DNA of 64,000 nucleotides from Aphelenchoides besseyi (Eukaryota; Nematoda; Chromadorea; Rhabditida; Aphelenchoididae). Below are positions 56,174 to 64,000 of the stretch, one piece after another (the stretch's first letter is position 1; every line of letters starts with the position of its first letter). The notes under the pieces are model-generated. The model searched no databases. It was not told where the DNA came from and saw only the letters and a list, made by a program, of their open reading frames with translations. Location: NCBI GenBank assembly GCA_024699855.1, contig JAMPIQ010000001.1:5332001-5396000 (forward strand), in the 5' to 3' direction. The position numbers and the translations under genes are program-made.

Positions 56174-57374
56174 ATGATCGAGCTCTCGGACTTTCCAGTC
56201 GATCGTTTCATCGACACGGTTCTCAGCTGTGCGTTTACTGACTCAAAAATTGATCTGACTGATGTGATCTCCGAAGGGGAAATCACTTTGATCTGTCGCC
56301 ATGTTCAAGAGATTTTTCTTCAGCAACCATCGTTGATTGAAACCAACGCGCCAATGACTGTGAGTTCGGCTTCTAGTTAAGCATTCAATCGTTTTTTAGG
56401 TTGTTGGCGATATCCATGGACAGTGAGTTTCGTTTGTTTCACTAGGAGATCTCTTTAGGTTCATAGATCTCTTGCGTATTTTCAAACGTTGTGGCTTCCC
56501 ACCAAAATCAAATTACCTTTTCCTCGTAAGTTTTTTGTTTTCCTATTTTGATTGTTCATTTTAGGGCGATTATGTCGATCGTGGCTCTCAGTCGTTGGAA
56601 GTGATCACTCTTCTTTTTTGTTACAAGGTATTCGACTTCTGATGATCAGTGATTTTGTTGCTCAGATCAAATACCCGAAGAATTGTTTTCTTTTGCGTGG
56701 CAATCACGAAATGAGATCAATTAACACAGTCTACGGTTTCTACGCTGAATGTCAGCGTCGTTACTCGCTTCGCTTGTGGCAAACATTTCAAGACACGTTC
56801 AACTGTTTGCCATTTGCTGCGTTGATCGGTGGTCGAATCTTCTGCATGGTAAGTCAAAGTGAATTTGTTGTTGTTAACTGTGATTCAGCACGGTGGGTTG
56901 TCTCCGAATTTTGAGTCGTGGGATCAAATCCGTCAAGTGCAAAGACCCATCGAACCACCGGCTACCTCGTTTCTAACCGATTTTCTTTGGTCCGATCCGA
57001 ATCCTGCAGCTGATGGTTGGCACACAAGTTCGAGAGGTGTCTCTCAGACGTTTGGAGCTGATGTTGTCAAAGAGTTTTGTGCACGAATGGACATTGATTT
57101 GATTGCCCGGTTTGTTTCTATTTCGTGTTTCTATTAGTGTCTTCAGAGCTCATCAAGTAGTTCACGACGGCTATTTGGTACGTTCAACAGTCACAATCAA
57201 ATGACTTTTCAGTTCTTCGCCAATCGTCAACTTGTCACCATCTTCTCAGCTCCTCGCTATTGCAACGAATACAACAACGCGGCGGCGGTGATGCTCGTGA
57301 ACAAAAGTCTCAACTGCAAATTCTCGATCTTCAGCGGTAACAAGCCAACCGTTTTAATTCGTCAGAAGAAATAA
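56174..57374 (+). CDS. Ser/Thr protein phosphatase, PP1 family (nematode-type)
   Basis: Eight exons: 56174-56359, 56400-56422, 56459-56525, 56565-56627, 56666-56848, 56889-57109, 57147-57177 and 57213-57374. All metallophosphatase motifs are present: GDIHGQF, GDYVDRG, GNHEMR, HGG, and AHQVV with the catalytic His. The C-terminal [16 protein letters not shown] matches the PP1 SAPNYCGEFDNAGAMM. The protein is about 305 residues with a divergent N-terminus ([17 protein letters not shown]) and no C-terminal regulatory tail. Nematodes carry many divergent PP1 paralogues, often testis-enriched, and this looks like one. Metal ligands are intact, so it is probably active. Confidence 0.9.
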
Positions 57375-57527
57375 AGTGACGATACTGTTGACTAACCATT
57401 AGACTTTCAAATAAACAGCAACCGTACGATTATCATAAAGGATAGTCAATAAAGCGATGACAATGAAAATGATCAAGATTTGATGAACGATATAAAGAGG
57501 TTCTTTATTGCTTACTTTGTCAGAAAA

Positions 57528-58279
57528 ATGTGGTTATCGTTTTCTTTCTTGATGTTCGTTTGTCTTAGTGGTCTTTTGAAATCAAAGATCATTACTCCAG
57601 AAGGGTTGTTTGCACACAAAGATGACATCAATTTTCGTGCCTACACGCCGCTCTTCCAATACTACAATCGTGAGAAGAAGATGCACTACTACAGAAACGA
57701 GTTTCAACCAGAACACGCTGAAGACTTTGTTAGTAAGTAGACTTCTAGTTGAGCATTCACTGTGATTTGTAGATGTTGTCGGCACTATCTTTTCGCCATA
57801 CATATTTCACAAAGTGATTGCACCGCCGGAGTTCTTTACTGAAAACTACCCGAGAAACATTGCATTTCGAAACAGCAGAGATGAAAACGGTAAGAATACA
57901 CGATGCAGCTTTTATATCTAATATAGGACTTGAAATGCTCACAAATTTTGTGCAATTGATTGTAGGTTTCCTAACAATTTTCTCTGAACTTTACGATTTT
58001 CAGGGCCAACCGTCACAATTTATTACCAATATGACTCATATTGTTGGTCAGATAATTGGAAATTGGGATCTTTGTCCCCAATTCAGTCGTGTGGTTTCCC
58101 AGTACATGCACACGATAAAAGAAGGGCCTTTCAAAGGAAAGGAAGGTAAATGAATGAATTGGAATCATGTATAAACTTTCGATTCAGAAGGCATCTTAGT
58201 TGCCCAAGGTGAAGATCACGACGCCGATGACAAGCCAGCACCTAGTCCAAATGTAAAATTCCAATTCTCCTTCTTGTAA
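57528..58279 (+). CDS. Secreted orphan protein
   Basis: ATG 57528 opens a signal peptide (MWLSFSFLMFVCLSGLLKS). Exons 57528-57732, 57773-57889, 57927-57961, 58004-58145 and 58188-58279 join in frame; exon 3 is only 35 nt. The product (about 195 residues) includes FAHKDDINFRAYTPLFQYYN, VGTIFSPYIFHKVIAPPE and an acidic C-terminal part (GEDHDADDKPAPSPN) ending KFQFSFL. Only one cysteine is obvious after the signal. Not recognised; probably a nematode-restricted secreted protein. An earlier in-frame ATG lies at 57483. Confidence 0.6.
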
Positions 58280-61200
58280 TATCTGAGCAAAAGAAGGCGC
58301 AGTCACTTATTGATTAACAAACTTAACAACAATCTTGGGTTTTAAACGTCATTTGTTTAATTGCTTTCCAAAGAATCTAATTAATGAAGTTAACATTAAA
58401 CTAAGATATACAAGTGGAAATCATTGTCAATGGCCTGTTCATCAGCGCTATACAAGAGCAAATCAAAGAGCACAGCCCCTGAAAGTTTTTGTTGGGTGCT
58501 TAGCCTGCTTTCTGCTTCTGACCACGTGAACATTAGAAAACATATTGGAATCATTAACTAGAAGATCACGCTATAAAAGTTGAACCAACACGTTAGTGGC
58601 ATTCGCACTGGGATTAACCTATTGCTGGCAGTCATTAACCTGCTGGTCAATTGCACGGATTGCCAATTTGGAGAATTCGATTTCCGCTCGATTGCCCGAA
58701 GAAACGTGAATAATAAGTGAGTTCAACTGCCACTTCTTTTCACTCTTCTCTGGTGCAGCTAATAAGCAGGTAGTCGCCACTGAAAGCCACCTGTTGCCAA
58801 TTCGCTCGATTTAAACTCAAATTGCTTTTTTAGTCGCAAAGTTGTTTCTCTTCGAGTTAGTTCGTCAAAAAACTCTCGATTTGATTTCCGCAATTTCATG
58901 TTTTTTCGAAGTTTTGGTGCCAAGTGAGAGAATTCGGCAGCCCCGCTGCGAATCCTGTGGTTCTGATTTACGAGTTTGTTTTCGCGCGTTTATGCGAAAA
59001 ATTCAAATCACACTCATCGATCGGCTGCGGATGTCAAATTTTGATTGAAAGTCACGACTTCGGTTGACAAATAGGCGCGACAACATCGGTCCTTAAGGTC
59101 AACGGCGGAATTTTGGTTTCGCGTTCTGACTCACCTCTTCGCTTTTGATTCTTCGGCATTCCCGTTGACTCAGCACTGTTTTCGGCCTTTTAATGCTCAT
59201 AATCGTTTCTGAATGGCCGACGGCAACTTCCTTTCTTGGGGCTGAGAACTGTTTTGTTCGGAAACGCCAACGGCATTAGTCAATAAAACGGTTTTTTATG
59301 CACCAAAACATCTGCGCGACTACGCACGTGTTTCTGGCGATCTCGAGTTGTAATCCGATCGCAAAACTGGAGAGTCACGACCGAACATCGCAAATCATTC
59401 GGACAAAACGGCATCTGCCACTCTCCAAAAACCGTATGGTCGCGTCGAGTGTTCGGATTGCGCAACAGAAATTTGGCTACAAAATCGGTTGTCTCCACAA
59501 AAGCATAAAGACCGCTCTTTCTGAGCTCAATTACTTGGCAAACAAAAACCGATTTTCGAGTGCCCGAAAAGGAGTGGATTGATTTACCGTAGTCAAAAAT
59601 GTGTGGGAAGCCTTTGACACTCATCAGCCGCAGCGAACGACGACAACGAGCAACACTGTGGAACTTCTCTACGCTTTTGCACCAACGTTTACAGGTTCCA
59701 GCGAGATGCCGAGGGGCCTCGAAGAACCATGAGGTTGGTGCGTCGCAATTTCGCTCGCTAACCACTCGACCACAACGCACAGTCCTTTCACGACCATCAG
59801 TCGTGGTCATATTGTCCAATGTTGTAGTCGAAAATGCTACTGGTTATACAAATAGAAGGACGAAAAGATCCTTTAATTTCTGATGACACGTGCCGTCGAT
59901 TCAACGGCGCCTTTTGTTTGACATTTCGAGTCACGATTATTAGCTTTTAATCATCGTTCTTCGCGTTCATCTCACGCGAATTCTTGTTTTCGCTTTTGAC
60001 TCCAACGACCTTCCTTCTTCTAATCCACAGACTGCGCGACTTATCGGTGTTGTTTACTCGACTACCGACTTGTTGCCAAAATTGCGAATAGGTGCGACAA
60101 ATCCGTTCGGCCTTTGAGTTTATCCGTCCACCGTGAGTAATTAGACACGCGGCCTCCGAAGTCGATTTGCATAACCGAAAGTTCCGCGATCATTCCCCGT
60201 CCACACATCCGCCCTTCTTGTCGTGTCACTGCAATTCCGAACTGCCAATTCAAATTATGTTAATGACCACTGGCTCACTTGAAGATCCCAACGCGCAGTT
60301 TTCCAGCCGAGACGATCGAAGTCCGCAGTTTATATTCATTTTTTGGCTGCGAAGGTCAACGAACACTCGATTTGCATTTTGATAAGAATTGAGGGTTGAT
60401 TCGACGGCACGCGTGTCGATTTGAGGTCACAACACACACCACCTGTTCGCGAGCTTTTGGCGCAGTTGGACAACCGCTTTGTCTTGACCTTTTTAGCGTA
60501 ATTGGCGGTTTGGCGGAAGATAAATTCACTCGGCCCTCAAGGTCGCAAATTGCAGCGGAATTCGGGGCGGATTTTTAATTGGTCTCGAGTAATCGTTGCG
60601 CAAAAGTCGGCCTCAGAAGTTTTGCTTTCCACCAACGTACTGGTGATTCAGTTCGCAGCTCATTCGACCCACTTATTAATTAGCGAAGTTCATTGGGTCG
60701 CTCGGGTTGTTTGACAATTTCAGTCGTTAATCATCATTCCGACGGTCGAATTGCAACAGAATCGTCGTTTCGATTCTTTCTGATTCTTTTCGATCTCAAA
60801 ATTCGCAGCTCGCGGCGCCCCAATCGCCGAAGTTCATCGAACTGTGAAGGACGATTGGGTAATTACTCTGTGGTTTTGGTGCTGGAAAGACTTTTGCCAA
60901 ATTGGCGTACGAACATTTCTGCGGGTACCCTCGAGATTTTCGAGTGTTTTTCCACTCTTCGAGTTTTCCGGTCGCCAATTTTTGGGGACCGTTTGTTTAC
61001 ACGTCTTTTCATCGACTAATCCACTTTCGCACGAGGAGGATCTGCGTGCTGGAATTCGAAGTTTGCAGCTAATAAATCAAGCGCGTTCGTTTTTCTCCCC
61101 ACTTTCTCACACGCATAAAAATTCCCGTTCTTTTCATCCGAAGGTCGTCTTCGAGTTAATTAACATCATTACGCAGCAATTTGCCCCGGCCACCTGGTCG

Positions 61201-63699
61201 CCTCTTCGTGTCCAATTGTCCAAAAAAAGACACACGTACGTTTTTTGGCCTCCAAATTCGGTTGCTCTCGATCTTATCGTTTTTCTCACTTCCGTCCGAT
61301 CGCACGCGTCAAAAAAACGAACACCGCGCCGCTGCGTGGTCGATTTGGCGCATTCGAAAGCGTTCTGTCCAATTAGTCACGTTTGAATCCTCTTGGCATT
61401 GAAACGCAGCGTCCTTTTCGTCTAATGACATTTTAAGTTGTGCGCGCAGGAATCGTGCGTTTCGAATTTTGCTGATTTTTTTGGACCCAAAACATTTCCA
61501 GCTGTGAGATTCCATTAACCTCTTTGCCAGGTCCGGAAGGGTTGTGCCGTTTGTGGCCACTTGTGTGATCCCAGAGCTCTTCAGATTTCTTTGTTCGCAC
61601 CGACCACTCCACTCGACAAGAACTGTTGCGTTTGCATGCGATCTTTGGATCTAGAAATTTGAATTTGATTTGATAAGATAAGAAGAAGTAGCCATTACAC
61701 GCGAGTTTCCGTCGTAGTGTTCAACTTCGTTTTCTCGTGATTTGCGTCCTTTCGGACGGCGGTTTTGAGGTCGACGGTTTATGGCGACTGCTAAAATCAC
61801 TAATTTGTTTTTGCCGCGCGTTGTAAACACCGATTTCCAGCGGTCCTCGACCAATCACACCTGTTAATTCAATTGTTTCGCGCAACTTAACTGCCGGTCT
61901 TCCGGACCACGTCTGAATTCGCCAATTAGCCTTCCGGCCACAGCGGACGCCCATTCGAATAAACAAGAGTTTCGGAATAAACAAAAGCCACTTCATTGCG
62001 GCCAGAAATCAGGGTCTTCGGATCCGAAAGACACTCGAATCCAAAAAATTGGCTTCAAGGCAAAACGGCGCGCTAAGTGGTTCACTTCGAGCTTTTTTTG
62101 GCTGATTTCTTCGTGTCGTAAAATTTACGATCGTCGTTTTGCGCGGCCGCAAATCGGAAGTTGGCATCCGAGGGTTATGAATTCCGTTTGGCCACTCGAG
62201 TTTTATTGCTTTCCGCGGAATTACAACGCCGCCGGTCGAGAGTGGCGAGTGTTTTGGAGGCGAACAGGAGGTGATTAATCAGGACCCGTTTTTTGAGTTA
62301 ACTGATTTTAAACTGACTGATTAGTCATCAGGACTCGAGGATCATTGTTTATTCCGAGCCTGCGAATTTCCACGACTTTTCGCGGCCTTTCAATTCGCCA
62401 TTTCGAATGCAAAGTTTTTTTGCGCTCAAGTTGGCCTTTTGGGAAACTTTGCGAATTTGATTCCGCTGAAGTTTTCGTAACGATCTCCAACGTGAACGCA
62501 AATCGGAAGCGCGAAAGACGATTAGCGGCGTTGAGTTTCACGCGTTTTGTTTTGACCAATCGGTTTCTTGTCCAAAACGTTTGCGCGTGAGTCTTTGCGA
62601 CAGTGACGCAGCAAACGTCCGTCTTTTTATATGACCGATTTGCGCGCATTTTGATGATCTGCGCGCAGTTCAAAACAAAATGCGGTCCCGTTCTCGGTTT
62701 ACGCGAATCGACGTAAACTTTTTAGGGTCCAAATCAGTGGGTTTGGTGTTCTTTGTCATTGAACAAACAAAACCACGCACTTCATGAACAAGATAGTTCG
62801 AACGCGTTCCAGCGTCTTGTTGCGTTTTTGTTGATAAAAAATGCGTTTCCACTCGTGCCAAAGCATTGGATGCAAGTCATAGATCTTTGTGGTCACTCGA
62901 CGATCGCGCAAATCGTGTGTCAACTCGCGAGAGTCGTGGACAAACGGAATCTTCGTTGTAAACTTCTCTCCGATCTCATTGACGCGTCTGTTTGTTCAGG
63001 ACGACCGCAAATTTGGCATTTCCACCCTCGAAAACTTTCTTTCCTGAGATTCATTTTGTCTTCTTTTTTGTTTTACGTGCGCAGCCATCGAATTTCCGGC
63101 TTGTCGTTTTTGGCCTTTGCAATTGTTTCTCTTCAGAGACTCCGCCCCCCTTCTCCCACAACCTTCTTCTTCCCTCGCCTTCGTCCGTTGCAGCCTATCA
63201 GCCGGATGAGTTTAATCGGTTTCGTCTTCTTCTCGGCTTCGAAATCAGAAATTCTCAATTTTGCGAATTGCCGCATCTTCACTGAACGTGTTTTCCAAAT
63301 GTAACACAAACGAGCGTTCTGTTGCGATTATCCGGCAATGTCTGGCACTTGTTCGGCGCGAATTGATTATGCGGATTGGGAATCTCGAGTGTTCATTTCT
63401 TATGAATGCGATCCTTTTCTTATTCGACCAAACCGGATTCCCCATTCCGCTCGTTTACTTACCGTTGTTGTTGGATTCAATTGCGCATAAAACAGATTAT
63501 GCAATTTCGTTCTGATGACCGACAATTTTTGGTAATTTTCTTTTTTTTGTGCGCAACGTTGTTTTTTCAGTCACTTTTACGTCGAAATTACGATTCGAAA
63601 CAAAAATGCGGATTCGTTTACTGCGCGTGACTTTTTTGCGTGCGTCTCGATCGCGTCGATGACCTCCGTTTTTGGTTGAATTCTTTTGTTTAGATTTTC
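58280..63699. other. 5.4-kb gene-free, CpG-rich region
   Basis: From about 58.7 kb the sequence is CpG-rich with many A/T runs and long uninformative open frames in both directions (for example 59280-59819 minus and 62753-63304 plus). I found no splice-consistent gene. The 11-mer TTTTTGGGGAC recurs at 60979-60989. An A-box-like element lies on the minus strand at 59755-59772. It may be a long 5' regulatory region for the gene starting at 63700. Confidence 0.5.
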
Positions 63700-63960
63700 A
63701 TGAAGCCGAAAGAACGGGTGTTGCTGATTCTCCTCTTCGTCTCCACTCTCGCGTTAGCCAGACAGCGCACAGTCTTCAAATATGAATGTCCAGAGAGGTA
63801 AGAAGAGAAACTTGTAATTTCACTTTATTAGCCCATTCAACGGCGCAGAACAGCCGATGCGAATCCCTTGAGGGGACGGCGATTAACCACTCGGTCATCT
63901 TCAGGACCGAAAATGCGAATTCGCGTCCCAAGAAGCGTGACAAGAAGCACACTTTTGATT
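63700..63960 (+). CDS. Secreted small protein, possibly running beyond the window
   Basis: ATG 63700 follows GTTTAGATTTTC and opens a clear signal peptide (MKPKERVLLILLFVSTLALA), then RQRTVFKYECPER and a donor (GTAAG at 63798). Two acceptors are possible. TTTATTAG at 63831 gives a short frame that stops soon. CATCTTCAG at 63904 gives a basic end (NSRPKKRDKKHTFD) with TGA at 63960, a product of about 50 residues with dibasic sites. The next exon might instead lie outside the window. Only the first exon is well supported. Confidence 0.45.
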
Positions 63961-64000
63961 GACTGCGCCCTCTTTGGCCGTCCACTTGTTGCGACAAAAA

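Noticed and set aside
59280..59819. 179-codon minus-strand open frame
   Set aside because: No similarity; it runs through the A-box-like element and shares the CpG-rich composition of the desert.
62753..63304. 183-codon plus-strand open frame in the gene-poor end
   Set aside because: Residues look random, no splice signals, and a second frame is open across the same bases.
63854..63897. Possible minus-strand tRNA-Ser
   Set aside because: The A box fits, but no acceptor or anticodon stem forms and the B box is degenerate, so I report it only as an element.
1..64000. CRISPR arrays, bacterial operons, riboswitches or origins
   Set aside because: The window is eukaryotic nuclear DNA with spliced genes; no direct-repeat array or bacterial control element was seen.

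Overview
This window is nuclear DNA from a nematode. The evidence is dense small genes with many GT-AG introns of about 38-60 nt, a nuclear receptor with the nematode-type P-box (CLGCKAFYRR), Ly6-like, MATH/BTB and PP1-like genes of nematode type, eukaryotic tRNAs including an intron-containing tRNA-Leu(CAA), and TTTCAG-like acceptors a few bases upstream of many start codons, as expected for spliced-leader trans-splicing. I cannot name the species.

Layout. 0-6 kb: a partial Ly6-like secreted gene (-), tRNA-Leu(CAA), an unrecognised membrane glycoprotein (-) and an A1 aspartic protease (+). 6-13.7 kb: talin (-), with FERM head, rod ends and actin-binding THATCH domain, but without sequence for rod bundles R4-R9. 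13.7-20.3 kb: CpG-rich gene-poor DNA with poorly resolved small genes and one GPI-type Ly6 gene. 20.3-26.2 kb: a tight plus-strand run of a 48-residue membrane protein, a DHHC palmitoyltransferase, GPAA1, SYS1 and the mitochondrial Obg GTPase MTG2, resembling an operon. 26-31 kb: UBA5 (-), then a small coiled-coil gene and acetyl-CoA synthetase (+). 31-40 kb: small genes, a stand-alone mariner-type HTH_48 protein, a PDZ protein, and tRNA-Lys(CUU), tRNA-Asn(GUU) and tRNA-Lys(UUU). 40-49.5 kb: a nuclear hormone receptor, an atypical Rho-like GTPase with a C-terminal membrane helix, VAP (-) and UBR7. 50-58.3 kb: a Ly6 gene, a 213-bp solo LTR, a MATH/BTB-like gene with an early in-frame stop, a secreted PLA2-like protein, a secreted PEBP (-), a fibrinogen-domain protein (-), a PP1-family phosphatase and a secreted orphan. 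58.3-63.7 kb: 5.4 kb without a gene I can support, then the first exon of a secreted protein that may run off the window.

The housekeeping genes fall into membrane and secretory functions (DHHC enzyme, GPAA1, SYS1, VAP), mitochondrial ribosome assembly (MTG2), ubiquitin-like modification (UBA5, UBR7), central carbon metabolism (acetyl-CoA synthetase) and adhesion (talin). The most unusual items are the talin lacking R4-R9, the tail-anchored Rho-like GTPase altered at residue positions equivalent to 12 and 61, and the single-domain HTH_48 protein. Exon boundaries come from reading splice motifs and frames by eye, so individual junctions may be off by a few bases.
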